Part shown: one piece after another, positions 10,849 to 21,475 of the stretch
How the letters are laid out: the number at the start of each line of letters is the position of its first letter
How positions within the stretch are numbered: the first letter of the stretch is position 1
Assembly (NCBI GenBank): GCA_030848705.1
Contig: CM061243.1
Coordinates: forward strand, 1,708,001-1,772,000
Reading direction: 5' to 3'
Source: Heracleum sosnowskyi
Taxonomy: Eukaryota > Streptophyta > Magnoliopsida > Apiales > Apiaceae
Length of the DNA: 64,000 nucleotides
The notes under the pieces: model-generated
The model's database searches: none
What the model was told of the DNA's origin: nothing
What the model saw: the letters and a program-made list of their open reading frames with translations, nothing else
Made by a program: the position numbers and the translations under genes

Positions 10849-11977
10849 GGGAATTCTATACAAGAAGTCTTTCATCATTCCTTATCTGAAATGCTTGAGA
10901 CCCCAAGAGGCAGAATTAGCCCTAAAGGAAGTACATGAAGGAATTTGTGGGCAGCACTTGGGGGGCAGAGCCCTTGCTCATAAAGTCACTCGTCTAGGTT
11001 TCTATTGGCCAAGAATACTTGCTGATGCTAAAAGCTATGTGAAGAAGTGTGAACGGTGCCAGAAACATGCACCAGTGGTTAGACAACCACCAGAGATGAT
11101 GACATCCATTAACTCACCTACCCCCTTTGCCATGTGGGGAATGAATATACTCGGGCCATTTCCAATGGCAAGTGCTCAAAGAAAGTTCTTGATAGTGGCA
11201 ATCGACTACTTCACCAAGTGGATTGAGGCTAAACCCTTAGCCAAGATAACCACCAAGAAAGTGATGCATTTCTTCTGGGAACATGTGATATGCAGGTATG
11301 GAATCCCACGAATCCTGGTTATGGACAATGGAACTCAATTCAACAATGATGAATTCAAGAAGTATTGTGATGAGAATGATATCAAGTTACGCTTCACTTC
11401 TGTTGCCCATCCACAAGCAAATGGGCAAGCTGAGGTTGCAAATCGAATAATCCTGGATGGACTGAAGAAAAGAGTTGAACGCTCCAGAAACACTTGGGTA
11501 GACGAATTACTCCCCATACATTGGGCATATCGTACTACTTGTAAAGTCACCACTAGAGCTACCACCTTCCTGTTGGCATATGGGGTAGAGGCAGTGGTTC
11601 CAGTGGAGATTACTCACACGTCTCCAAGAGTTGAGGCTTATGAACTAGAAACAAATGAGGAAGGCTTGAAGTTGGTCTTAGATTTGATTGACGATGTTAG
11701 AGATGAGGCAAATGCCAAGATAGTTGAACATCAAAAGAAGACATCTTTCTACTACAACCTAAGGGTTAAAGAAAGGTTCTTTCGACAAGGAGACTTGATT
11801 CTTCGAAAGATTGAGGCATCCGGAGTTGGACAAAAAGGCAAGTTGGCCCCAAATTGGGAAGGACCATGTCGTGTTAAGAACGTGTTTGGTCGAGGCTCCT
11901 ACAAACTGGAAACCCTTGAAGGGCATGAGGTGCCAAGGACTTGGCATGCCTCTAATTTGAAAGTTTATTATGTTTAA
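10820..11977 (+). pseudogene. Integrase of Tat-A
   Basis: The 385-codon frame encodes a Ty3/gypsy integrase. It has an H-H-C-C zinc-binding domain (HEGICGQH, then CERCQ), a DDE core with VAIDYFTKW, VMDNGTQFNN and NGQAEVANR, and a C-terminal GPY/F-type module (NWEGPCRV, where Tyr of the motif is Cys). It ends HASNLKVYYV. It would insert element DNA into the nuclear genome. Its residues look intact, but it is cut from upstream pol by a frameshift. The Tat-B piece at 63659-64000 is its close relative, which ties the two elements to one family. No chromodomain is present, as expected for Tat. Confidence 0.9.
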
Positions 11978-12271
11978 GGTGTTTCCTAAGTGGACTCACT
12001 ACTAGAAATAAGGTTTGATAAAACCAACCCAAGTTTTTAAAACTTGAGTATTATGTAAGGGTTGAACCCATTTTCAAAGTTATGAATTCCATATTCTTAT
12101 GTTTTCATTATATACACAATGCATTCTGATAGACATGTTAAATAAACATGCAAAGTTGAGAATGTAAAAAGGCTGAACAAAAGCTTAAATAAAAGTTAAG
12201 CCCGTAGGCTGAAAGTACAGTACAAGCCATGAAAGGCCATAAATAAAACTACAAAAGAAAAACTAAATCAT

Positions 12272-13038
12272 CTAAGCTGCCTTGTCGACGGCCTCCTCCT
12301 CCTCCTCCTCTCCCTCTAAAGCAGAACCAGAGTGAGTGGCAGCAGAATCAGCCCTGGCAGTCTGACCAGGTGGAGAAGAATGATCTAGGTCTAAGATCCT
12401 GTCATCTTCCTCCATGTCGTCCTCTCCAGCCAAAGCCAACTCCAAAAGAGTAGGAGCATGAGGACTCGGAAAGTCGGAAATGGTGAGAGATCCATGCATC
12501 TTCTCCAAAACAGCAGCAAGAGCGCCATCCCATCCCTTAGTATACTGAACTGGGAAGAGGAGCTCGTCATGCTTATCAATCAAGTCATTGTACTCCTGGG
12601 AGTCAAGTTACTCGTCGATAAAGTCATCCTTGCCCTTCCTCAAAGAAACCAGCTCAGCTTGGGAGTCAGCTAACTCCTTCTCCCTCCTAGCCAGTGTGGC
12701 CTTCAGTGAGCCCACCTCCTCTTGGGACTTCTCAAACTTGCCTTGGTTGGCCTCGGAAGATGAGCGCCAAGCCTTGGCTTGAAAGATAGCCCCTTGGAAG
12801 TTGGAATTAGCCTACAAACAAGTTACAAGTCAATACAAGATAGAAACTTGAAACATGTTAAAACTACAAAGGAAAAAGGAAGAAAACAACTTACAGCAGC
12901 AATAGCCTGAGAGCCTGCGTGCTCCACACCCTCCAAAGTGGAGTTGGAAACGAAATCCTTGTAGTCACAAGGAGTCAAGGAATGATAGGACCATTCCACA
13001 GCATGCTTAGACACCCCCACTACGGTGTCTTTCTTCAT
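12272..13038 (-). pseudogene. Intron-containing antisense gene of Tat-A with one nonsense codon
   Basis: On the strand opposite to pol, a TATA box (13195-13188) is followed by the first ATG at 13038. Exon 1 (13038-12895, 48 codons, MKKDTVVGV to QAIAA) is followed by an 83-bp intron (12894-12812, GTAAGT...TTGTAG, phase 0). Exon 2 (12811-12272) stays in frame as a coiled-coil-like Glu/Lys/Gln-rich stretch (EKSQEEVGSLKATLARREK), then GWDGALAAVLEKMHG and an acidic tail ending EEEEEEAVDKAA. A TAA at 12610-12608 interrupts exon 2. Antisense accessory genes (aORF) downstream of pol are known in Tat/Ogre elements, usually longer, so this copy may also have lost N-terminal sequence. The product function is unknown. 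Confidence 0.65.
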
Positions 13039-13187
13039 GAGACCCCAGAAAATCAGGAAAATAGCCCCGGAAACTTCACCGGAAATCGCCTTACCACGTA
13101 ATAAAAAGAGAGAAAATCTAAGAAGGCTAGAGAGAAATTTTTGGAAAGTTGAAAGTATGAAGTGAAGAATAAGGTGGAAATCCCACT

Positions 13188-13195
13188 CTTTTATA
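13188..13195 (-). promoter_or_regulatory. TATA box for the Tat-A antisense gene
   Basis: TATAAAAG reads on the minus strand 150 bp upstream of the first available ATG. A pyrimidine-rich leader without ATG lies between them, a normal plant promoter layout. Confidence 0.5.
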
Positions 13196-13439
13196 ATCAA
13201 AGTGACTGGAAACCCAACCGGTTAAGGAAGGGCAACCGTCTATGGCCAGTTAAGGCCCACAAATCCATTTATGGATTATAGAATATAAAGCCCAAATAAT
13301 TTGGGTCTCAGGCAAATTTGAAGCCCAAACAATAAGGCCCAATAAGGCCCAAGGCTGGAATAATTTAAGTCCAATTAAAAATTGGGCTAGTTAAGGCCCA
13401 AGAAAAGAATGAAATTGGAAATATAGCCAAGGCAAAATC
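13196..13439. other. Non-coding spacer with repeated AAGGCCCA words
   Basis: No gene is visible. AAGGCCCA or AGCCCAA recurs many times (for example 13324-13360), a short-word enrichment upstream of the GGTCGAA array. Confidence 0.4.
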
Positions 13440-13641
13440 AAAGATTTAAGGTCGAAAAAACATTAAATCGAAATCGTATGATCGAAATCGAAAACATATG
13501 GGAAAACGAGGTCGAATCCAACGACCTCGCTCCCAAATAAAGTCGAAAAATAATGAAATTGAGGTCGAAAAAACCTTAGAACGACATCGAAGGCTCGAAG
13601 TCGAAAATACACGAGAAATTGAGGTTGTATCCATCGACTTC
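13440..13641. repeat. GGTCGAA-type degenerate minisatellite of Tat-A, left part
   Basis: Short degenerate units built on GAGGTCGAAAA and TCGAAATCG, with dyads such as CGACCTC against GAGGTCG. It is the left portion of an array that resumes at 16612 after a 2.97-kb insertion. The last five bases, ACTTC (13637-13641), are repeated at 16612-16616. Confidence 0.75.
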
Positions 13642-14673
13642 TGATAAGTTGATTTTATATCTACTTGGAACGCTTCAATTCAGCTTAAATCGATCGTTTG
13701 AACTCAAGTGTGTGGTATTTTTAATGTGTTTTATAGTTATTGTGTGCAGAGTAGCATCTAGAGGCAGAAAGGTGATCATTTAGCAGTATATGGTGGATAT
13801 GTGCATTAGAGGTGAAGACCAGGTGATTGCAAGCAAAATGGAGCAAATTCAAAGCAAAACAAAGTGTTGAGCAGAAGACAGTGTGCGGGCGCGCAGCATG
13901 GTGCGCGGGCGCGCGAGACAGAATTCATCAGTGTGCGGGCGTGCGGCCAAGTGCGCGGGCGCGGCCTCGAATGCTGAAAATCCTGATTTTTATTCTAATT
14001 TGGAATCCAGCGAAGACCAGTCAACTTTGGAGCTTATAAATACACATGGGGCCGAATTTAGGGTTAACATCTTATCTATCTACATATCTACCAGCAGAGA
14101 GAGCCAGAAGATACATCGTGGAGGCAAAATTCCAACGCTCGTGACAAGCAATGGAGTTCTTGTTTTACTTCATCTTTTGTATTTTTCTTTAGGCGATACT
14201 TTGGATGCTCGTTTTGGGGCTTTATTCTAAACCTTATTACTCTTTATTAGTATTCCAGACTTTATTACTATCATGTTTTCATCAGAACCCATGATGACGA
14301 ACGGTTCGATAATGAACTAAACGTTATCATGGGATTCTAACAGATTTATCTATGGATTTTAGTAGTTGATTGTTTTAAAGATTTGTGTGTGATGAATTAT
14401 TGGCTTCCTAGTATCGTTGTACTTATTCTTCTGTGATGCATAGCTAACATCTCAGTTGTGAGTTAATCTCTATTGATTGCGAAAGTGGATATAGAGGTTT
14501 AGAACTTACCATGCTAGCATGGGTTTATTTATGTTTGTCATGCATGATTTGTAGGTAATTTAACCATCTTACCTGCCCTATGTAATCTGAATGGATAACT
14601 TGCTCGTTAAACCGTTATGTTTTCAAATCTTATAGACATATAGGGTCTAAGCATAATTGGTGTCTACCCAACT
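13642..14673 (+). repeat. Left LTR copy of the non-coding element
   Basis: Matches 15675-16611 closely, apart from about 95 bp (near 13708-13800) absent from the right copy. It has four GC-rich words of the type GTGCGCGGGCGCGCG at 13881-13975, and TATAAATAC near 14036 as a likely promoter. The true LTR end may be near 15067. Confidence 0.75.
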
Positions 14674-15674
14674 TCTATCTCTTTTGTGGATGTTGAGTGG
14701 TTGGGTATACGTATACTGAAAGGTAGCGTGTACTGATTTCGTGTTGTCCGATTAGTTGTCATAACCGTCACACACATTGATTAAAGGCATAAAACCCTAG
14801 ATGAAGTTTTTAATGAAGTTAGGATCCCATGTTTTATTCTCATAAATAATTCGACAGTAATTTCCATAGTTAATTATAGTCTAGATAAGTTGCTTAGTTA
14901 ATTTAGTTGATAAAAACATAACTTTGATACTTGTCTTAGCATTGAACAATATCCATACATTGTTGCATAAATGCATAACTGTAGTAACCTAAACCAGTCT
15001 CTATGGGAACGAACTTGACTTATTCATATATTACTTGTGACCGCGTACACTTGCGTGATTTTGTGCGAACAAGTTTTTGTTAGTTTGTGTATATGCAGAA
15101 TTGATCAGGGTGAGCTCTTTAATACTCGAGCAATTAAGTTCTAGGGGACTTTGTGCCTAGTGACCTAAGACTTTTCTGGTCTGGGATCCACTAACCTAAC
15201 GCTCGCTACATGAGTATTATTGTATAAGCCTTTTGGGGTCTCGTCCATTGCACGGACAATTAAGAATGCGTGTTGTGTATAGTGTTATGTGTCGTAATAA
15301 AGCATGAATTCCTGTCTAACTCAAGTGGATTATGGAGGTGTCTTTTAGTGATTGAGTGTCTAGCGTTCATTCTGTTTATAAGCTTGTGGTTGTTTTGGCG
15401 AAGAATAAGATATGGTCTGGGTTTAGTTTGGGAGTATATTGATGAGCATTGCACACACGCACGTCTCTGTGTTTGTATTGTTAGTATACGGGGATTTAGT
15501 CGAGCTCTGTTTGGAACATTGCATTCTTTGAGATGTTGGCTTGTTGATTGATTATGGTTAGTCTGAGGGGATCGTCTGCATTATCATAGTAGTTGCATTC
15601 ATGCATTGCATTATATATATATATATATAGTCTATTTATGCTTGAGGACAAGCATCGGTTTAAGTTTGGGGGTG
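14674..15674. other. Internal, non-coding part of the non-autonomous LTR element
   Basis: No gag or pol remnant can be read. Bases 15000-15067 look like the end of an Athila-type LTR. A clear primer site is missing after it. A (TA)n tract lies at 15613-15628 and the polypurine tract at 15664-15674. Confidence 0.55.
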
Positions 15675-16611
15675 TGATAAGTGGATTTTATATCTACTTG
15701 GAACGCTTCAATTCAGCTTAAATCGATTGTTTGAACTCAAGCGTATGGTGGATATTGTGCATTAGAGGTGAAGACCAGGTGATTGCAAGCAAAATGGAGC
15801 AAATTCAAAGCAAAACGAAGTGCTGAGCAGAAGACAATGCGCGGGCGCGCGGGACAGAATTCATCAGTGCGCGGGCGCGCGGCCAAGTGCGCGGGCGCGC
15901 GGCCTCGAATGCTGAAAATCCTGATTTTTATTCTAATTTGGAATCCAGCGAAGACCAGTCAACTTTGGAGCTTATAAATACACATGGGGCCGAATTTAGG
16001 GTTAACATCTTATCTATCTACATATCTACCAGCAGAGAGAGCCAGAAGATACATCGTGGAGGCAAAATTCCAACGCTCGTGACAAGCAACGGAGTTCTTG
16101 TTTTACTTCATCTTTTGTATTTTTCTTTAGGCGATACTTTGGATGCTCATTTTGGGGCTTTATTCTAAACCTTATTACTCTTTATTAGTATTCCAGACTT
16201 TATTACTATCATGTTTTCATCAGAACCCATGATGACGAACGGTTCGATTATGAACTAAACGTTATCATGGGATTCTAACAGATTTATCTATGGATTTTAG
16301 TAGTTGATTGTTTTAAAGATTTGTGTGTGATGAATTATTGGCTTCCTAGTATGGTTGTACTTATTATTCTGTGATGCATAGCTAATATCTCAGTTGTGTG
16401 TTAATCTCTATTGATTGCGAAAGTGGATATAGAGGTTTAGAACTTACCATGCTAACATAGGTTTATGTATGTTTGTCATGCATGATTTGTAGGTAATGTA
16501 ACCATCTTACCTGCCCTATGTAATCTGAATGGATAACTTGCTCGTTAAACCGTTATGTTTTCAAATCTTATAGACATATAGGGTCTAAGCATACTTGGTG
16601 TCTACCCAACT
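15675..16611 (+). repeat. Right LTR copy of the non-coding element
   Basis: 937 bp starting TGATAAGTGG right after the polypurine tract and stopping at CTACCCAACT, where target repeat ACTTC follows. It carries three GTGCGCGGGCGCGCG words (15838-15904), with fewer CpG-to-TpG changes than the left copy. Confidence 0.75.
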
Positions 16612-17290
16612 ACTTCGCACCAAAAAACAAGTCAAAAAATTGGAAATTCGAGGTCGAAAAGACCCTAGATCGAAGTCGATTGATTGAGATCGAAAATACA
16701 CTATAAATCGAGCTCGAACCCCTCGACCTCACACCAAAGTGAGGTCGAAAACATAAGGGTTCAAGGTCGAAAGATTGAGGTCGAAAATGGCCTAGAGATC
16801 GAGGTCGAATGGCCAAAAATCCTGGTCGAAAAAGGCTGGAGCGAGGTCGAATGACCGAGGTCGAAAATGACCTGTACATCGAGGTCGTAATCATCGACCT
16901 GGGACCAAAATGAGGTCGAAAGAATAAATTGACCAAGGTAAAAAATCCTGGTCGAAAAAACACGACTTCGAGGTCGAAGCCACGAGCTCGAAAATGGACT
17001 GTAAATCGAGGTCGAAAGCTTCGACCTCACAACCGATTGAGGTCGAAAAAGCACGATTTCCTGGTCGAATACTCGAGGTCGAAGACTCGAGGTCGAAGGT
17101 ATATTGAAATCGAGGTCGAACAGACGAGGTCGAAAAAGACTTGGAATTCCTGGTCGAAAGCTTCGACCTCACAGCTGTTTGAGGTCGAATTCCTGGTCGA
17201 AAAAGACCTAATTCCTGGTTGAATTCCTGGTCGAAAATGACCTAATTCCTGGTCGAAAATGACCTATTTTGAGGTCGAAAATACCCTAAA
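16612..17290. repeat. GGTCGAA-type degenerate minisatellite of Tat-A, right part
   Basis: About two dozen GGTCGAA words occur in 680 bp, mostly as GAGGTCGAAAA or CCTGGTCGAAAA with 15-35 bp spacing. Interspersed TCGACCTC words make many short inverted repeats. It sits between the antisense gene and the 3' LTR, where Tat/Ogre elements are known to carry fast-changing tandem repeats. Confidence 0.8.
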
Positions 17291-17352
17291 AATAGAAAAT
17301 TTTGGGGAAAAACACGCTATAACTTCTACGAAAACCCCGAGGAAATTTTCCC

Positions 17353-17369
17353 AGAAAGTGGGGGGCAAA
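17353..17369 (+). other. Polypurine tract of Tat-A
   Basis: AGAAAGTGGGGGGCAAA directly precedes the LTR start TGATATGG. The same tract precedes the Tat-B LTR on the minus strand (62588-62570). Confidence 0.85.
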
Positions 17370-18094
17370 TGATATGGACAGAAAAGTAATCATAGAAATA
17401 TAGTTACTGATTTGTTGGAAAGGCCCCATAATTAAGGCCCCAAAACCCTGATTATTTATTAATTTCGTAATTAATAAATAAGGGAAATATACAGCTCATG
17501 AAAAGAGTCCAAAATATGGTAAATCAGTCAAAGAAGGATCCAGAATCCCAATTAATGAGTCATAGCCTTTATCAACAAGGAAAAGACTTATCCTGCAAGA
17601 AATACAACGTTTATCCAATATCAAAAAGGAGACTTATTCGCTAAGACTCCTAAACCTACCATAAATACAAGGCTCCAAACGCCTATATAAGGACCCTGAT
17701 CCTACAATCAGAACTACGTTTTGGACACAGCTCCATACGTCCTCTACTACGTTTTGGACACAGCTCCATACGTCCTCTACTACGTTTTGGACACAGCTCC
17801 ATACGTCCTCTACTACGTTTTGGACACAGCTCCATACGTCATCTACAACGTTTGAGACTTCATCCTCGAATGAAGGACATACAAGTCACTACGTCCTTGG
17901 TGTGCCCCTGCCGCCATAGCCCTGAGGGCAACACCAAGAACTACGTTTTTGGCTTGATTCTCAATTACGAATTGAGATATGTAGGCATCTTGTGAGGACC
18001 GATTTAGTCACGAAACACGAGAACAACCATTAAAAGCTCGAAAGCTCTTAAACCCTAGCAGTAAATTCGCAAGCACAGTTTTTATTCCACAACA
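17370..18094 (+). repeat. 3' LTR of Tat-A
   Basis: The 725-bp LTR runs from TGATATGG to CACAACA. The same end sequences are seen in the Tat-B LTR (62066-62569). TATATAAGG at 17684-17692 is the likely promoter. It holds about 220 bp absent from the Tat-B LTR, including a fourfold 33-bp repeat. Confidence 0.85.
17713..17844 (+). repeat. 33-bp tandem repeat, four units, in the Tat-A LTR
   Basis: Units begin ACTACGTTTTGGACACAG at 17713, 17746, 17779 and 17812. The first three are identical and the fourth has one change. They lie just downstream of the TATA box, so would be transcribed leader. Confidence 0.92.
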
Positions 18095-18872
18095 ACTAAC
18101 AAAGGTAATCGGTTAATTATTAATATTTATAATATTACTATTTTATGTTACTAAATGAAATTGCATGTGATATTTTTGAAAAATGTAAGATTTTACTTAG
18201 GAAAAATTTTAGTTAGAAAATATAAAAAAGAATATACGCCTTGGGAAAAAAGCTAATCGGTTAGTTATTAGTAATTATAAATATTATTATTTTATTTCAT
18301 TAAATATAAATATTTTCTAAATAAATGTCATGTTTTTGAATTCTAAGTAAAGTATAATTAAAAGAGTTTGTAGTTATGTTATATATGTGAGAAAATCGAA
18401 AATCAAAACTTTCAATGTTTCGGCTATTATATAATAGTACAGTCAGATAGATTAAATAGAATAAATTACCGAAAATTGAAATCAAAACTTTCAATGTTTT
18501 GGCTATTATATATAATAGTATATTATAGTATAGATAGATATCGTCTGCGATAATTTTAGAAAATGAGAAATTTTAGTTAAAAATATAAAAGAGAATATAT
18601 GATTTGGCTAACAAAGGTAATCGATTAATTATTAGTATTTATAATATTACTATTTTATGTTACTAAATAAAATTACATTTGATATTTTTGAAAAATGTGA
18701 GATTTTACGTGGGAAAAATTTTAGTTAAAAAAGATAAAAAAAGAATATACGCTTTGGGAAAAAAAGCCAATCGGTTAGTTATTAGTAATTATTAATATTA
18801 TTATTTTATTTCATTAAATATAAATATTTTCTAAAAAAAGGTCGTGTTTTTGAATTTTAAGTAAAGTATAAT
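18095..18872 (-). repeat. Helitron-like AT-rich DNA with 5' end signatures
   Basis: No gene. On the minus strand A|TCTATACTATAATATAC begins at 18534, followed by TATTATATATAATAGCC and ACATTGAAAG. A second similar start lies near 18450. These resemble the 5' ends of Helitrons seen at 38349. Internal text (GTGATATTTTTGAAAAATG, GGTAATCGGTTA) recurs twice here and in the clusters at 34.9-38.3 and 60.7-62.0 kb. A matching CTAG end was not found here. Confidence 0.5.
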
Positions 18873-18969
18873 TGTTAGGCTCAAGGCATGTCTGAACACC
18901 ACTGTTAACAAGCCTGCACATTGTGACTGTGTAATTTTACATGACCTAGTGAATTTTATCACTAGGATA
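18873..18969 (+). repeat. First 97 bp of the third element's 5' LTR
   Basis: Begins TGTTAGGCTCAAGG. It ends with GGATA (18965-18969), the target site duplicated by insertion of Sirevirus copy 2; the LTR resumes with GGATA at 30614. Confidence 0.7.
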
Positions 18970-19510
18970 TGTTGCCCAGTAAATAACAATTGTAGAAGGG
19001 GGTTGAATACAATTGTATAAGATTCTCGACTTAATCAAGTATATAACACAAATATGAAAGAACAATAACAGCTTTATTAAATCTGATATAAAACTGTTAC
19101 AAACTCTCTCAAGAAATTCTGATGTTCTTGAGAGCTGCTAGGTTACAAAGATACTCGTGTATGCTATTGATCTCGATCAATGTATATCGATATCAAAACT
19201 TAAACTGTGTTTATATACTACACAGCTTCTCTATCAATGATAAGTCCTAATCAATTACAAAGATTGAAACCTATCCATAATTGATAGCTACATTCTACAA
19301 ACCAGGAACCGACAGGATAAATATCCTTATTTAACTAGACTCCAAATATAACTCGAAGTAGGAATCCTGATCAGCTTCCAGTCCTGATGATCAAACCTGA
19401 TCCCAGTCCTGATATGCATTCTGATCCTGACGACCATGCAATCCTGATGACGTCAGCAATCCTGATCAGTTGAATCTAGCTCCTGACGATCATTGAATTC
19501 TGATCTAACA
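18970..19510 (-). repeat. 3' LTR of Sirevirus copy 2
   Basis: 541 bp, TGTTAGATC to GGGCAACA on the minus strand. The U3 region holds TGACGTCA (19448-19455, a bZIP-type site) and five TCCTGAT words on the plus strand (19365, 19382, 19407, 19442, 19460). TATATAAA (19217-19210) is the likely TATA box. Confidence 0.95.
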
Positions 19511-19520
19511 ATCTCCCCCA
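19511..19520 (-). other. Polypurine tract of Sirevirus copy 2
   Basis: TGGGGGAGAT on the minus strand directly abuts the 3' LTR start TGTTAGATC. Confidence 0.8.
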
Positions 19521-19620
19521 ATCTCATACTTTGTAAAATAAAGTATAGATTCCTAAGATTCAATGATGTCAAAAACATATATACAAAATGTACAAGTATC
19601 TGCAGCAACAACTTATCTGT

Positions 19621-21373
19621 TTAAATTCTTTGATAGAACATATTCATCTTCAAGAAGTTGGATAACAAATTTTCTTCTTTTTCTTCAAGAATTCGAATCA
19701 GTCTTTCCTTAAGATTTCTGAGTTCTTCATCTTCCTCATTAATCTGGTAGATAGCTGCTCTGAGATTCAATATGGAGCTTCTCTGAAGACTATGCTCTTC
19801 AAGCAAAAGATAAGCAATTTCCTTCCCATCAGGATTGAGAGTAAGTTGAGTCATGCCAAAAGTTACTTCTTTAACAGCAGTACCCCTTTGCATTTCCACA
19901 TCCTGACCTCTATGATTTAAGTACATGGGAGTATAATTACCATTGAAATTACTGTTTCCATCCAGTCTTCTTCTTATTGTTGACAAAATCATGTCACTCC
20001 ATACTTTGCACATTTGATTCTTCAATCTCAAAAGATAATGAACATATTTCAGTTCCTGTGTAGTTTTCATCAGCAGATCTTGAATAGATAGAATCTTCAC
20101 ACTACCATCTTTCATGAAGTACAGAATCTTTTCTTTCTTGTCAAAACCATCATGACAATCTATAACTATATCAACAGCTAGTAAATTGTTCAGGTTTTCA
20201 GAAGTTAAAGTACCTCCAATTTCAGTTAAGGAGTAAGGATCTACATATGACATATTTAGATATTCAGCATCCATGTGTCCAATACCTCCTCTTGAATTGC
20301 TTGACAATTGCTTCATATTTGAAAACATCTTTAACCATAGTGATTTTGATCTAACCATATCAGATAAATCAACAACACTTGAAGCATTTGTAATAATTCC
20401 ACCATACTGAAAATTGATAGGTGTATCACACCTCAGTGTACTTATGTGTTTCCACTTCTTATCCTTTTTCCTTTTCAAAGGCATAGCTTCTTTCCAGTAA
20501 AGATTCTTGTCTGCTTGGGTTCCTCCAGTTTCTTTCATTTGAACTTTTAAGCCTTTGTTTATAGAGATTGAAATCTCTATTTGTTCTTCTTGTGATTTCT
20601 CTTCTTCTGGCTTCTTCTTCTTCATCTACTTCTTTGTTGTGAGAATCAACCATAGTAGATAAGATCATCAAATCAATCTCTTGTAGAATTTCAGAATCAT
20701 CAGGATCTTGAATATTATCAGGAACAACATCAGGATTAGATTCTTCAATTTGATTTGTATTGCAGAGAGTTGATTTTCTTGATTTTCTTCTCAATTCAGG
20801 TTCTTCTTCGACATTTCCATCATCACCAAAAGTAGATCTGTCAGGAACTACTAGAGTTTGAATAGGTTCAGGAATTTCTTCAATTCTTAATCCTCTAGAC
20901 CTTGTCTGTCTAGGTACTATTTGAGTTGAAGAACCTCTTCTACTTCTTCTAGCACCTCTCCTACCTATGCTTCCTCTACCTCTAGTAGAAGCATAATAGC
21001 TTTCCATTATCTCTTTTTGTTGTCTCAAGAATTCTTCATGTGAGAGATCTGGATATTCTTCACTTGTTGTAGAGAGTGTTTTTCTAGCAAATAATTGTTG
21101 AACTCTTTTATCAGTGTGATAAAGAGTAACAATTCTACCATCCTTTGTAGTAAACTTCTAGAATAAATTTGATGCATCTTCAGGATTAACAATAATCACA
21201 TCTTCATCACCTTCAGGAATTATAGCAAGAGTATGTCCATGACCAGGTGTCAGGATTTGTTCTTCCGTCAGGATCTGAGATTGCACCAATGTTCTTACTT
21301 TCTTAACTCCAGAATCAGAAACATGAGTTGACTGCGTTGTTTGACTTTGTGAAGTTTGAATTGTAGACTTCAT
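19621..21373 (-). pseudogene. C-terminal part of the env-like region, Sirevirus copy 2
   Basis: Three open stretches in changing frames (21373-21158, 21028-20459, 20625-19621) read as one degenerate protein. First comes an Arg/Ser-rich stretch (RGRGSIGRRGARRSRRGSS), then acidic linkers. A long more structured part follows, with IGHMDAEYLNMSYVDPYSL, LAVDIVIDCHDGF, YVHYLLRLKNQMCKVWSDM and YTPMYLNHRGQD. A coiled-coil end (EEDEELRNLKERLIRILEE) closes it. The stretch ends about 100 bp before the polypurine tract, so it is the 3'-most gene of the element. I find no membrane segment, so the env-like label is positional only. The structured part resembles no family I can name. Confidence 0.55.
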
Positions 21374-21475
21374 AACAGCAGCATCAGAGGTTTATCCTTG
21401 TATCACTTTGTCACTACCATCATCTCCAGTATCATCATCATTATTCCTTAATACTAGATCAGGTGTGCATTTTGT

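Larger units (their letters stand above)
13642..16611 (+). mobile_element. Non-coding LTR element (non-autonomous, Athila-like ends) inside the Tat-A repeat array
   Basis: Two direct repeats starting TGATAAGT(T/G)GATTTTATATC flank about 1 kb without any retroviral gene. Just before the right repeat is TTGAGGACAAGC and the polypurine tract GTTTGGGGGTG, as seen in Athila-like gypsy elements. ACTTC flanks both sides and the GGTCGAA array continues beyond, so the insertion is clean. The left repeat seems to continue past 14673 to about 15067, where CTCTATGGGAACG and a GCGAACA end resemble an Athila LTR end. If so, the right LTR lost its last 0.4 kb. Confidence 0.72.
8936..18094 (+). mobile_element. 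Tat-type Ty3/gypsy retrotransposon Tat-A (5' part off the window, nested insertion inside)
   Basis: The visible part starts within the protease, where Sirevirus copy 1 is inserted. It continues through a truncated RT, two RNase H domains, integrase, an antisense gene, a repeat array interrupted by another LTR element (13642-16611), a polypurine tract and the 3' LTR (17370-18094). A second, archaeal-type RNase H between the first RNase H and integrase is diagnostic for the Tat lineage. It is defective because of frameshifts, the RT deletion and both insertions. Confidence 0.88.

Noticed and set aside
13827..14230. Open stretches in the LTRs at 13827-14230 and 15783-16168
   Set aside because: They lie within duplicated LTR sequence, overlap GC-rich repeats and differ in frame between copies.
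16610..17222. Several Arg/Ser/Phe-rich ORFs on both strands
   Set aside because: Produced by the GGTCGAA repeat array, which has few stop codons; no domain.
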